Source: an uncultured Endozoicomonas sp.
GTDB lineage: Bacteria; Pseudomonadota; Gammaproteobacteria; Pseudomonadales; Endozoicomonadaceae
Assembly (NCBI RefSeq): GCF_947495845.1
Contig: NZ_CANMAO010000024.1
Location: forward strand, 1-61,399
Direction of reading: 5' to 3'
DNA: 61,399 bases
Below the pieces are notes generated by a model that made no database searches, was not told the DNA's origin, and was given only the letters and a program-made list of their open reading frames with translations. The position numbers and the translations under genes are program-made. Of the stretch, positions 22,193 through 39,121 are shown piece after piece; within the stretch, counting starts at the first letter, position 1, and each line of letters starts with the position of its first letter.

Positions 22193-22311
22193 TCAGCAGC
22201 TAACTGCCTCAGCCCGGCCTTACTCTCATCAACCTAATGTTGAATTCTTGCTCTCTTGAGCTTTACACCGGCCTTTCACCGGCAAAACCTGAACTAATCC
22301 GTAGATTCGAA

Positions 22312-22686
22312 TTACTTCTTAGGTCTCTTGGTGCCGTACTTGGAACGGCCCTTCTTACGGTCGTTAACACCCTGGGTATCCAGGCTACCGCGAACGGTGT
22401 GATAACGAACACCTGGCAAGTCTTTTACACGACCGCCACGGATCAGAACAACACTGTGCTCTTGCAGGTTGTGACCTTCACCACCAATGTAGGAAGTCAC
22501 TTCGAAACCGTTAGTCAGACGCACACGACATACTTTACGCAGCGCAGAGTTAGGCTTCTTAGGGGTTGTGGTGTAAACACGGGTACAAACACCACGACGC
22601 TGTGGACACGCCTGCAGCGCAGGCACATCGGTCTTTTTGACCTTACGCTTGCGTGGCTTGCGCACCAACTGGTTAATTGTTGCCAT
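22312..22686 (-). CDS. rpsL: 30S ribosomal protein S12
   Basis: S12 sits in the decoding centre and controls accuracy. The 124-residue protein starts [20 protein letters not shown] and contains [20 protein letters not shown] and [20 protein letters not shown], where the lysines associated with streptomycin resistance and the beta-methylthiolated Asp are in their wild-type form. It is the first gene of the str operon, with promoter and leader hairpin directly upstream. Confidence 0.97.
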   Translation of the reverse strand: MATINQLVRKPRKRKVKKTDVPALQACPQRRGVCTRVYTTTPKKPNSALRKVCRVRLTNGFEVTSYIGGEGHNLQEHSVVLIRGGRVKDLPGVRYHTVRGSLDTQGVNDRKKGRSKYGTKRPKK

Positions 22687-22787
22687 TCAGCAAACTCCAA
22701 ATCTCATTAATGAGGATCGTTTCTAAGGTTTCTCGTAAGAGAATGAATCTGAATCGTCAGAGGATTGGCAATCCAGAATCGGCTTTA

Positions 22788-22815
22788 AACAGCAAAAGCC
22801 GGCGTCAACCGGCTT
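22788..22815 (-). terminator. Leader hairpin (attenuator-like) upstream of rpsL
   Basis: AAGCCGG / CCGGCTT with a six-base loop is followed on the minus strand by TTTTGCTG. It lies between the str promoter and rpsL, about 70 bases into the transcript. As no minus-strand gene lies upstream, it is probably an attenuator or partial terminator of the str leader. Confidence 0.65.
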
Positions 22816-22886
22816 ATGCAGCACCTGAGCTCTACTTACTTGTAACGTGTCAAGCACTCGGAGCACAGATAGAATAAAGCGCACAA

Positions 22887-22915
22887 ATTTTACGGGGCGA
22901 TGATACTAACGTCAA
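22887..22915 (-). promoter_or_regulatory. Sigma-70 promoter of the str operon
   Basis: On the minus strand TTGACG (22910-22915) and TAAAAT (22887-22892) are separated by 17 bases and point to rpsL. They lie about 200 bases upstream of the rpsL start, giving a leader that includes the hairpin at 22788-22815. Confidence 0.8.
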
Positions 22916-23254
22916 GTATGGGTTGAACCATTTAATTATGTGGATTCACATATCATGGCATGTGGGATACCGCGATCACGAAGACAGGAGAGCTAAACTC
23001 ACTCAAACTCAGACTATTTTATCCCCCACCTCCTCTATTCATATTTAATTTCTTACCTTTTCTGCTTGCCCGACAATAAGCAAAGTGCCGCCTATTACTG
23101 CTCCGCTGTCTAGGAGCCTGTCGGACTTACCACTGACCTACTGCGAAAAAGCCGACAGGCTCCTAGGCTATTTTTTCCAGCAACTTGAGGGAAGCTGCCC
23201 GTCGTTTTGCAAATATGCTAGAGTCCCGCTTTTATTCTTTTAAGTTTAGGTTTT
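22916..23254. other. Intergenic region between the str promoter and glpX
   Basis: Holds the perfect inverted repeat at 23111-23165 and presumably the glpX promoter; a clear -35/-10 pair for glpX is not visible. Otherwise nothing recognised. Confidence 0.4.
23111..23165. repeat. REP-like perfect inverted repeat
   Basis: TAGGAGCCTGTCGG and CCGACAGGCTCCTA form a perfect 14-base inverted repeat separated by 27 bases. After the right arm come TTTTTT bases at 23170-23175. The arms resemble palindromic repeats scattered through many proteobacterial genomes, and the structure could also act as a terminator for either strand. Confidence 0.75.
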
Positions 23255-24265
23255 ATGAAACGCGAACTGGCAATCGAATTTTCAAGAGTCACAGAAGCCG
23301 CTGCTCTGGCTGGCTATAAATGGCTTGGTCGTGGTGACAAAAACGCTGCCGATGGTGCGGCCGTGGAAGCTATGCGAACCATGCTAAACAAAGTTTCCAT
23401 GAATGGCGAAATCGTCATTGGAGAAGGGGAAATAGACGAAGCCCCTATGTTGTTCATTGGCGAAAAAGTGGGTACTGGCGAAGGGGAAAGCGTTGATATC
23501 GCAGTCGACCCCATTGAAGGCACCCGCATGACCGCTATGGGCCAGAATAATGCCATTGCCGTTCTGGCCGCTGGAGAGAAAGGCTCTTTCCTGAAAGCGC
23601 CTGATATGTATATGGAAAAGCTGGTTTGCGGTCCTGGAGCCAAGGGCATCATCGACCTGAACATTGGTCTGAAAGAAAACATTCATAATGTCGCCCGCGC
23701 CCTTCACAAGCCTATTGAAAGTTTGGTTGTTATTACCCTCGCTAAACCTCGCCATGACAGCGCCATTGCCATGATGCAGAATATGGGCGTGAAAGTATTT
23801 GCCATTCCTGACGGCGATGTTGCTGCGTCTATTCTGACCTGCATGCCAGACAGCGAAGTGGACTTAATGTACTGTGTTGGCGGTGCGCCGGAAGGTGTTG
23901 TTTCTGCTGCCGTTATCCGCGCGCTTGGCGGAGATATGAATGGTCGACTATTAACCAGAGATCAGGCTAAAGGGGAAACGCCGGAAAACATCGAAGCCGG
24001 TAAGCTGGAAGCTGAACGCTGCAAAGAGATGGGGGTTGAGCCCGGTAAGCTGCTACGACTGGACGACATGGCCAGCTCCGATAACGTGGTTTTCTCGGCA
24101 ACAGGTATTACTAAAGGCGACCTGCTTCAGGGTATTACCCGCAATGGTAACCTCGCGACCACCGAAACTCTGGTGGTTCGTGGCAAATCACGCACCATAC
24201 GCCGCATCCAATCCAGTCATTATCTGGATCGTAAGGATGATGACATCAAAAACATCATCCTTTAA
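23255..24265 (+). CDS. glpX: Fructose-1,6-bisphosphatase class II
   Basis: GlpX hydrolyses fructose-1,6-bisphosphate to fructose-6-phosphate in gluconeogenesis. The 336-residue length fits the family. Metal and phosphate site motifs are GEIVIGEGEIDEAPMLFIGE (residues 51-70), AVDPIEGTRMTAMGQNNAIA, and AKPRHDSAIAMM; the sugar-binding part includes YCVGGAPEGVVSAAVIRALG. It is monocistronic by position, between a palindromic repeat and a hairpin. Confidence is high because the motif set is complete. Confidence 0.96.
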   Translation: MKRELAIEFSRVTEAAALAGYKWLGRGDKNAADGAAVEAMRTMLNKVSMNGEIVIGEGEIDEAPMLFIGEKVGTGEGESVDIAVDPIEGTRMTAMGQNNAIAVLAAGEKGSFLKAPDMYMEKLVCGPGAKGIIDLNIGLKENIHNVARALHKPIESLVVITLAKPRHDSAIAMMQNMGVKVFAIPDGDVAASILTCMPDSEVDLMYCVGGAPEGVVSAAVIRALGGDMNGRLLTRDQAKGETPENIEAGKLEAERCKEMGVEPGKLLRLDDMASSDNVVFSATGITKGDLLQGITRNGNLATTETLVVRGKSRTIRRIQSSHYLDRKDDDIKNIIL

Positions 24266-24302
24266 TCGCAGCCCTTTTTTTATGTAGCCCTTCCTTTATA
24301 TA

Positions 24303-24326
24303 GAGTACTGCGCTAATGCAGTACTC
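24303..24326 (+). terminator. Hairpin after glpX
   Basis: GAGTACTGC and GCAGTACTC pair perfectly across a six-base loop, 37 bases after the glpX stop. No strong T run follows, so termination is plausible but not certain. Confidence 0.5.
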
Positions 24327-24360
24327 CTGACTCTTCAATACAGATATTGAGTAATGTTAT

Positions 24361-24624
24361 ATGAGCTGTCACAGAATCAATGAACTGGCTGAACTATTAA
24401 TGCCCGAATGGCAAAAGCAAAGCCACCTTAACCTGGTACAAATCATTGAATCTCTTGCATCGGAAGCAGGGCATAAAGGCCCTCTAAACGAAGTAACCGA
24501 TGACATCCTGATCTATCACCTCAAAATGAAAGGTGAAACGCCGGATGCCATGATTCCAGGTATCGCTAAAGATGTTGAAGTTGATTTTAAAGCGGCCTTG
24601 CTAAAAGCCCGTGGTATTACATAA
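24361..24624 (+). CDS. yihD: YihD family protein (DUF1040)
   Basis: The 87-residue protein lines up along its whole length with E. coli YihD. Shared stretches include RINELAELLMPEWQ, DDILIYHLKMKG, and IPGIAKDVEVDFKAALLKAR with a GIT end. YihD was connected in the literature to ribosome function and growth arrest, but its molecular role is not settled. It is a small cytosolic protein with no cysteine cluster or membrane segment. It follows glpX by about 95 bases with a hairpin between, so it may have its own promoter. Confidence 0.9.
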   Translation: MSCHRINELAELLMPEWQKQSHLNLVQIIESLASEAGHKGPLNEVTDDILIYHLKMKGETPDAMIPGIAKDVEVDFKAALLKARGIT

Positions 24625-24806
24625 CCTCTGCTCCACCCGATGTCCTCATATATTATCCGGTGAAGCTTGCCTGGCTTCACTACCTAAACCATCTTTCCCA
24701 AATACAAGCGCACCCCACTGATTATTTTCATCTATCTGCAGCTAAGAAAGTTGAACCTTCCTCCCTGTACAGCATCAAAGTTTGTTTATTTACTTCCTGA
24801 TACTCT

Positions 24807-26303
24807 ATGACTTACGGACACAGCTCGATAAAAAACGATAATTACTCCCATAACCCTCCTGTGACATCACACAAAAAATCAAATAGGCAGCAGAGACATC
24901 CCTCTTCGGGTAGGCAGTCAGCCGAAAAATATACCCCAGTGCGAGATTTCAGCAGAGGATATACTGAGCGCCCACTATCGAGTTCGCCCATAAAAAACCG
25001 TACTACCACGACAATTCAGCCTCACCTTCCCTTGGTTTCACCTGCCTTGGCATCAAAAGATGCAGCCCTTCACTTAGGAGAAAAAGATCGAACCCTCTAT
25101 AAAGAACTGTCAGAGAATCTGGCTAAAAAAGATAAAGAGATTAAAGAGCTAACACCAACAGCACAAAAAAACGTTGATTCACAGAAATTGCATCGAATCA
25201 CTAAAGAGAGGGATGCGGTGAAGTATGAGATTGACCTGTTGATGCAATCCAACCAACCTGGCACAGCAACAGAAAATAAACTTTACGACGTGATCAAGCT
25301 ACGCAGCACAATGCGAGACAGGCTATTAAAAGAATATAAGGCAACAAAGGCTAATACTCCCGAACGACGGAACTCAAACTCCGTAAGAGAATATGCGTTG
25401 AAAAGACCATCACACGAACAACTACCCACCATTACACCGAAAGCGGAACCCCAGCTAAAGCCAGCATTAATGTTAAAAGAGCCAGTATCAACTATTGAAA
25501 AACTTCCAGCCATTGCGCAGGAGGCACGAAAAACTGTTAGAGAGAATACAAGTGCTAACCGAAACTCCGACAAACAAAAACAAACAACTTCTGCCCTTAA
25601 GATAGATAACCACGCAATCCCTCGAAAACCCCAAAAACCACGACCCAGCCAGCCCAAAAAGATTGGGTTTATGCGCAGTATAAAACGTGCTCTATCTGCA
25701 AAATCCGATCACAAAAAATCTGCTATGCCACCAACCAAGGATTCATTACAGCTTAAACCTGATTTAACCCCACTCAGAACCTTAAGAGAGCGAACTCAAA
25801 AGCAACCGGTTAACATAGCTGCTCTACAGATAGCGGCAATCAATAAGAAGCAGCTCGAGTTAGCCCTCGAACTTGCCAACGGTTCGCAGAATCGGAGCAC
25901 CAAAAGCAAAAGCACATCCTACTTCCACAACCAAAATATCAAACGTCACGAAGCTACAGTACGAGAGGACGACGAACAACAGAGATACTATGAAGAGCAA
26001 TACAGAGTTCAAGAAGAGCATAGAGCACAAGCTGATGCAGATGAGTTAGCTCGACAAGAACAAGAACTAGAAGAACAGAAAGAAGCTATCGAGGAGCAGG
26101 AAGCGCAATTACAAAGAGAAGAACAAGAACGATTAGCCGCAGAACAAGCACAAAGAGATGAAGAAGAAGCACGATTAGCTGCAGAGCAAGAGGATTACCT
26201 TTTCACATACACCCAGAGCTTATACTTAGGGATCACTGCAGATGAAGACGTAGTAACAATAGAGGTGCAAGAAGACACGCAGCTCTCGGTTGAGGAACTC
26301 TAA
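24807..26303 (+). CDS. Low-complexity coiled-coil protein of unknown function
   Basis: I do not recognise the family. The 498-residue product is polar and basic over its first 380 residues, rich in Ser, Thr, Lys and Pro (SSSPIKNRTTTTIQPHLP, IPRKPQKPRPSQPKKIGFM). It has a short predicted coil at about 90-145 (ELSENLAKKDKEIKELTPT). Residues 390-465 form a Glu/Gln/Arg-rich coiled coil with the repeats ARQEQELEEQKEAIEEQEAQ and LAAEQAQRDEEEARLAAEQE. No signal peptide or membrane helix is seen. Strongly disordered, coil-bearing proteins of this type are common among effectors of symbionts and pathogens, but this is only an inference. Confidence 0.7.
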   Translation: MTYGHSSIKNDNYSHNPPVTSHKKSNRQQRHPSSGRQSAEKYTPVRDFSRGYTERPLSSSPIKNRTTTTIQPHLPLVSPALASKDAALHLGEKDRTLYKELSENLAKKDKEIKELTPTAQKNVDSQKLHRITKERDAVKYEIDLLMQSNQPGTATENKLYDVIKLRSTMRDRLLKEYKATKANTPERRNSNSVREYALKRPSHEQLPTITPKAEPQLKPALMLKEPVSTIEKLPAIAQEARKTVRENTSANRNSDKQKQTTSALKIDNHAIPRKPQKPRPSQPKKIGFMRSIKRALSAKSDHKKSAMPPTKDSLQLKPDLTPLRTLRERTQKQPVNIAALQIAAINKKQLELALELANGSQNRSTKSKSTSYFHNQNIKRHEATVREDDEQQRYYEEQYRVQEEHRAQADADELARQEQELEEQKEAIEEQEAQLQREEQERLAAEQAQRDEEEARLAAEQEDYLFTYTQSLYLGITADEDVVTIEVQEDTQLSVEEL

Positions 26304-26356
26304 TGCAAGTACAGATCTATCATAAGAGCACATCTATCCCATTCAGACATGATTTT

Positions 26357-27313
26357 TCAAATTAAGTTACAAAGGCGCAGAGTAAAAATTCCAATAGCTG
26401 TTGCAGGTAAACTGCCCAAGGTCGTCAGCACAACGATGTTAGCAGCAAGCTTGTCGTTCCCCCCCATCGCCTTAGTCATCACAAAACTGGCAGCCGCCGT
26501 TGGGCAGGCAAAGATCAAAAAGATAATTCCAAGATCAATACCTCTCAACCCCACCAACCACGCCATCAGCACTGCCATCACAGGCATCAGACATACTTTG
26601 TGCAGAGTTGCCCATACTGCACTCCTGCTGGTTTTTCTGAGCACATCCATGCTCAGGCTTCCGCCAATACTGATTAATGCCAATGGTAAAGTGATCTGAG
26701 CAAAGTACAGGCTGACCTTTTCTGCAACCTCGGGCAGTTGCAATCCCAACGAAACAAAACAAAAGCCCGCAACAATTGAGACAATGAGAGGGTTTTTAGT
26801 CAGATCAATAATCAGTTTTTTCCAACTGAAAGGAACGTCATTTTTATCGGATGCATAATACGCCAGCACAAATACAGAGAGCACATTATACAGAGGCACC
26901 AGAAAGGCCAGTGCGAGAGACATCAATGCAATACCATGACTGCCATAGATATTTCCCGCCAAGGCCATACCCACAATAGCAAGATTTGCCCTGGCAGCGC
27001 CTTGAATAAACGCACCGTAGTCGGCTGACGACGTACAAGCCTGCGCAGCCAGCATTCTCGCTGTCAGAAATGTCACAATTGATGTTATAACAGCATAAAT
27101 AACCATCCTGAAATCAAGAACTGATGCCATGTCCAAGTTAATAATGGATGTAAACAACAGTGCCGGCATACAAAAGTTGAAAACGAGCCTTGATGCCGTG
27201 GTTACAAAATGGTCATCAATAAACTGAAAGCGCTTAAGAGCAATCCCTGCTAACAGCATCACACAGACAGGCAGCGTTACACTGGCCGTGAATAAAAACG
27301 TTTCCCACAACAT
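26357..27313 (-). CDS. AEC (auxin efflux carrier) family transporter
   Basis: The 318-residue inner-membrane protein has about ten hydrophobic helices in two five-helix halves, as in the AEC/bile-acid-sodium symporter superfamily. It starts at the ATG at 27313 (MLWETFLFTASVTLPVCVML) and includes the helix-breaking stretch NFCMPALLFTSI and LPLALISIGGSLS, equivalent to the crossing segments of the fold. The C-terminal half has CPTAAASFVMTKAMGGNDKL. In bacteria these proteins export or import small organic anions such as malate or malonate; the substrate here is unknown. It is convergent with the coiled-coil gene. Confidence 0.9.
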   Translation of the reverse strand: MLWETFLFTASVTLPVCVMLLAGIALKRFQFIDDHFVTTASRLVFNFCMPALLFTSIINLDMASVLDFRMVIYAVITSIVTFLTARMLAAQACTSSADYGAFIQGAARANLAIVGMALAGNIYGSHGIALMSLALAFLVPLYNVLSVFVLAYYASDKNDVPFSWKKLIIDLTKNPLIVSIVAGFCFVSLGLQLPEVAEKVSLYFAQITLPLALISIGGSLSMDVLRKTSRSAVWATLHKVCLMPVMAVLMAWLVGLRGIDLGIIFLIFACPTAAASFVMTKAMGGNDKLAANIVVLTTLGSLPATAIGIFTLRLCNLI

Positions 27314-27550
27314 AGCCACTAGTCATCTGGTAATTTGCCAGCGATTATAACCGTTACTCATTTATGGACACATAGCTCCAAACAAAAATCACTTAAGAAT
27401 TCACCCAAGCCAGGTTGTGTTGACATAAGCCTCAAGTGCTATCTTTTTACCCTGCTATTTTCTCACTGGCAGTAGGCGCTACTTAGTCGATACAAGCTAA
27501 TAATCCCCTTATCACTCTACAACAACATCAAGGGGCAACGGGATGAATAA

Positions 27551-27925
27551 ATGACCAACCGAAACATAGGGTATTTCAGTATCGCTCTTGTACTTCTTAC
27601 GCAGTCATCCAATACTTTCGCCGCACCTATAGAGGCTTGGTATCAAAAAGTCTGGTGTGATGGCATGGGTGGTCAATTGGAGTATAGATTGGACAGTGGT
27701 CGACGCATTGACTGCCTCACGAACAGTCATGCCATCGAGATTGAGTTTGCACGCAAATGGCCTGAAGCCATTGGACAGGCTCTTGATTACAGCATGTTGA
27801 CTGGCAAGCATGCCGGGATTGTTTTAATTTTGAACAAGGGGGTAGATTTTACTCATTGGGAGCGCATGCGAAAAGTGATTGATCACTATCAGCTGCCAAT
27901 ACAAGTCTGGCGACTTGGTCCCTAA
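27551..27925 (+). CDS. Secreted PD-(D/E)XK-like small protein
   Basis: The 124-residue product has a signal peptide (hydrophobic core YFSIALVLLTQ, likely cut near TFA-AP at 24-25). The mature part contains LDSGRRIDCLTNSHAIEIEF followed by ARKWPEAIGQALDYSMLTGK and HAGIVLIL. The order Asp54, Glu63/Glu65, Lys69 and then a QALDY helix resembles the catalytic core of restriction-endonuclease-like (PD-(D/E)XK) folds. Its own function is not described as far as I know. Two cysteines (Cys36, Cys55) could form a disulfide after export. Moderately sure of the fold, not of the activity. Confidence 0.65.
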   Translation: MTNRNIGYFSIALVLLTQSSNTFAAPIEAWYQKVWCDGMGGQLEYRLDSGRRIDCLTNSHAIEIEFARKWPEAIGQALDYSMLTGKHAGIVLILNKGVDFTHWERMRKVIDHYQLPIQVWRLGP

Positions 27926-27926
27926 C

Positions 27927-28088
27927 TTATACCAATGGCGTTTTCAAATTATGGAGCGAGCAAGTTATTTTGGGTGACTGGGCAAGGCGAAGCGACGAGT
28001 CATAGCCATAGCTATGGCGAGGAACTTCAACGCAGATCCAGTCGGTCAAAATGGCTGCGCAGCCCATAATTTAAAAACAGAATTGGCA
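27927..28088. repeat. MITE-like palindromic repeat, copy 1
   Basis: The ends are imperfect inverted repeats: TTATACCAATGGCGTTTTCA at the left and the complement of TAATGCCAATTCTGTTTTTA at the right, followed inward by CAAATTATGG and its partner CCATAATTT. The core has a small palindrome, CATAGCCATAGCTATGGC. A related sequence occurs at 54181-54302 in the opposite orientation. Confidence 0.7.
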
Positions 28089-28844
28089 TTACTTCTCAGC
28101 CCAGATGAAGAACTCTCGATTGCCATCGCCGCCAGTAATCGAGCTATCGAAATAACCTTTTACCGTCATACCCAACTTCTCACAGAAGCTTTTGATAGAC
28201 TGCTCTACCTGCGGATAAAGATTTGCATCTCTGACAATACCGCCCTTACCAATACCTGCAGAACCTACCTCAAACTGCGGTTTTACCAGACTTAACAACT
28301 GCCCACCTGGTTTCAACAGGGGAACCAGAGAAGGAAGAATCTTGGTTTGGGAGATAAACGACACATCCATTACAGCGAAATCAAACCCCTGCACATCGGT
28401 TGTGTAATTTAGTAAATCCCGCGATAAATCCCGCGCATTCATTCCTTCCAGACAGACAACCCTCGGATCATCCCGTAACGACGGAACCAATTGCCCATGA
28501 CCAACCTCAATACCAATGACTTTTGCAGCCCCGGACTGGAGCGCACAATCAGTAAAACCACCGGTTGACTGACCAACATCGATAACAACCGCATCGGCGA
28601 AGTCTGCACCGGATTTCTCAATAGCACCAGCTAGCTTTAATCCACCACGGGATACAAAACAATCTGACTCATCCCACACAACATCCAGCTCAATAGAATC
28701 AGGGTACTTCTGGCCAGGTTTAACCACTGCCACCCAGCCGCCAGACTGATGCACCATTACACGACCTTCGCTGATCAGCTGTTGAGCCTTTGTTCGGGAG
28801 GTAGCCTTTCCCTGCTCAACCAAGAGCATATCAAGTCTTTGCAT
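28089..28844 (-). CDS. tlyA: TlyA family 2'-O-methyltransferase
   Basis: TlyA proteins methylate rRNA cytidines; some carry haemolysin-like names for historical reasons. The 251-residue protein begins with an S4 RNA-binding domain (RLDMLLVEQGKATSRTKAQQ, residues 3-22, and ISEGRVMVH). An FtsJ-like methyltransferase domain follows, with the SAM site DVGQSTGGFTDCALQSGAAK, the acidic IGIEVGHGQL, and MDVSFISQTKILPSL. It lacks a signal peptide. In the reverse direction its stop codon abuts a MITE-like repeat, which provides its downstream sequence. Confidence 0.92.
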   Translation of the reverse strand: MQRLDMLLVEQGKATSRTKAQQLISEGRVMVHQSGGWVAVVKPGQKYPDSIELDVVWDESDCFVSRGGLKLAGAIEKSGADFADAVVIDVGQSTGGFTDCALQSGAAKVIGIEVGHGQLVPSLRDDPRVVCLEGMNARDLSRDLLNYTTDVQGFDFAVMDVSFISQTKILPSLVPLLKPGGQLLSLVKPQFEVGSAGIGKGGIVRDANLYPQVEQSIKSFCEKLGMTVKGYFDSSITGGDGNREFFIWAEK

Positions 28845-28968
28845 CTTAATAGCCAGACGTAGCCGAAAAAACTGAATTATACCGTCAACTGATTACCACT
28901 ATGTATATTTCGTCGTTTTCTTTTTCGGAAGATCAATTTATCAAACTGCAAATCAGCTTAACGCCAGC

Positions 28969-29691
28969 CTATATCACTTTCTTCCCTTCTCCAGAAATTC
29001 CCTCAGGATCCAAGATCTTGTTTCTCTGATCTTTCAAGATTTCTACTATTTCAGCTTCATCTGTTATCTCACCTTCCGAACCATGTGTTTTTTTGTTCAT
29101 GATTTCTTTTGCAGTTTCCGTATGTTTATCTATTAGAGAATTTTGCAACGATACTCTCTGGCCGGCAAGCAGTTTTAAAGCCAATGAATCCAACCGCTCA
29201 TCGAAGGCTTTTATCGAATCCTTAAACGCTGCTCCTCCAATCTCTACTAATGTATTTGCCTTTGCATTCACTCTTTCCATATCCATCAGCTGATTTCTAG
29301 CCGCGTTGTCATTGCTCTCTACACACAACAGGCCTATACCTGCTATAACAACAGTTGGAATAGATACCCCCAGTATTCCATAAGTCGCAGCTACTATAGC
29401 AACGTCCTGAACTGAACGCTTGTGACGCTCATAGAACTCTTTAGCCGAGGGTGATACTGCTTTGTATACATGAGTTTTGGTCAGTTTATTGATCACTTCA
29501 TTTAGGCTTTCAACAACCCTTCCATAAGATGTTGCCTCTTTAAACTTCGTACAGCCGGCTTCAAGGTTCGAATACGCAATTCCCTCTATTTCTTTACCCT
29601 TCTCAGCTAAAACAGAAGCGAATCGTGCTTAGGCTGATTGCATCGGAGTTTGAACATTCGACACATCTTCATCCTTTATAAGTTTGTTCAT
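28969..29691 (-). pseudogene. Membrane-protein gene interrupted by an in-frame stop
   Basis: An ATG at 29691 opens MNKLIKDEDVSNVQTPMQSA, 20 codons, then an in-frame TAA at 29629-29631. The same frame continues without break for 219 codons: ARFASVLAEKGKEIEGIAYS and on to a membrane helix (IVAATYGILGVSIPTVVIAG) and an acidic C-terminus ending ISGEGKKVI. No ATG lies between the stop and a GTG at 29496; that GTG would give a 175-residue product lacking the first third. A GAAGGAG Shine-Dalgarno-like site lies upstream of the ATG. The family is unknown. A nonsense mutation is the simplest explanation; a sequencing error is possible. Confidence 0.65.
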
Positions 29692-29780
29692 TGGATGCGG
29701 ATATAGACTCTAAGCTCCTTCAACTAAAAGTTTTTCCATTCAAAAAAATATTATATTTTTTGCTTTTACGTTTTTAGAAT

Positions 29781-29812
29781 AAAAAAAACCGCCGCTTGGC
29801 AGCGACGGTTTT
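29781..29812 (-). terminator. Rho-independent terminator after rpoC
   Basis: AAAACCG-CGCT and AGCG-CGGTTTT with a TGGC loop; on the minus strand eight T residues follow. It ends the rplKAJL-rpoBC transcript. Confidence 0.92.
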
Positions 29813-29871
29813 ATAAGAGATAGAAGAAGAGCAAACTCCTCCTCTTATGTCAGAGCCTCTTACAATAAGAG

Positions 29872-34083
<4,212 letters not shown>

Positions 34084-34106
34084 GATCGTATCTCCTCTCG
34101 GTGCAA

Positions 34107-34149
34107 GACACCTGTTTCACTCTTATAGATAAGATGTGTTACAGGTGTC
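34107..34149 (-). other. Inverted repeat in the rpoB-rpoC gap
   Basis: GACACCTG and CAGGTGTC (eight bases each) flank 27 bases between the rpoB stop and rpoC start. It may fold in the mRNA; no T run follows, so it is not a terminator. Confidence 0.5.
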
Positions 34150-34164
34150 TTAGCCACACGTTCG

Positions 34165-38241
<4,077 letters not shown>

Positions 38242-39121
38242 CAGCGTTCCCCAGCTTGGTTACCTGTTTTCTGGAAGCAGGCGGCATCGCCTGACCATGT
38301 AGGTTTTTCGAGAGCGGGTGGCTCCCTGTCTAAACCAATCAATTCCAACATTCACTTCATCAGTAGCCGCGCTACCTTCGAAGCCTCCATCACTTTCTCA
38401 ACGTTCAATACAGGTACTGCATCCATACTGATCCGCAAGACAAGTTCAGCAGGCTTGCAGGTGTCTGGGTTCCCCCACGACCACCTTTAAACCGTTGCAT
38501 GAGCTTTAGCGCCTGCTTTGAGAATGCTTAATCAGCACCTTCAAACTCAAACACACTTTCAATAAAGCCCTGAAAAAAGAACAATTGTTCAATTTTTCAT
38601 TCCTGCTTTCACAGCAAAACCGCCAACATCGCGCAAAGCAACGAAAGCGGTATTACTGGGCTAATTGATGCGATATCAATCAGCAAATCTTTGTCAGGCG
38701 ACTCTTTAACACGATAATGAACCATCGCAATCCGGACTATTCACCGTAACCTACCATCATCTCACAGCTTTAAGAGAAGTGGTATTGAAATTTCTGGCAA
38801 CGCCTACTATCTGGGACTGCAAATCCTCAGCATGACCTGCTGATTTGATTTCATGTCGCATCAAACCGCCCTGAACAACACCCTCTTTGCAACTACCTTC
38901 CACGCAAAAATCCAGCATACTGAAAGCACAAAACTCCCCATCAAGCCAAACCGGCTTTTCGGAGATAAAGGATTCACAGCATGACTCAGACGTTGTGCGC
39001 AAATATTGTTACTCAGACGATATAGCTCATACAACGGAAAAAAGGCCGGCGCCTTTACAGGCACCAGCCACACGAGCCCATTATGCAACAGACTCGAGAT
39101 TATGCAACGCTTTTTTAGAAA
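38242..39121. other. Long intergenic region between rplL and rpoB
   Basis: About 880 bases, roughly three times the usual rplL-rpoB gap. It has the attenuator at 39038-39069, a GAACAATTGTTC palindrome near 38579-38590, and otherwise no gene I can support. An 81-codon minus-strand frame at 38757-39002 lacks a ribosome site and I reject it. Confidence 0.5.
39038..39069 (-). terminator. Terminator/attenuator between rplL and rpoB
   Basis: On the minus strand GGCTGGTGCC pairs with GGCGCCGGCC (two G-U pairs) around TGTAAA, followed by TTTTTT, 53 bases after the rplL stop. In E. coli a partial terminator here sets the ratio of ribosomal proteins to polymerase subunits, and this hairpin would do the same. 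Confidence 0.85.

Noticed and set aside
38757..39002. 81-codon minus-strand frame in the rplL-rpoB spacer
   Set aside because: No ribosome-binding site, atypical composition and no recognised family. The end faintly recalls a chemotaxis-receptor tail, but this is not enough to call a gene or a remnant.
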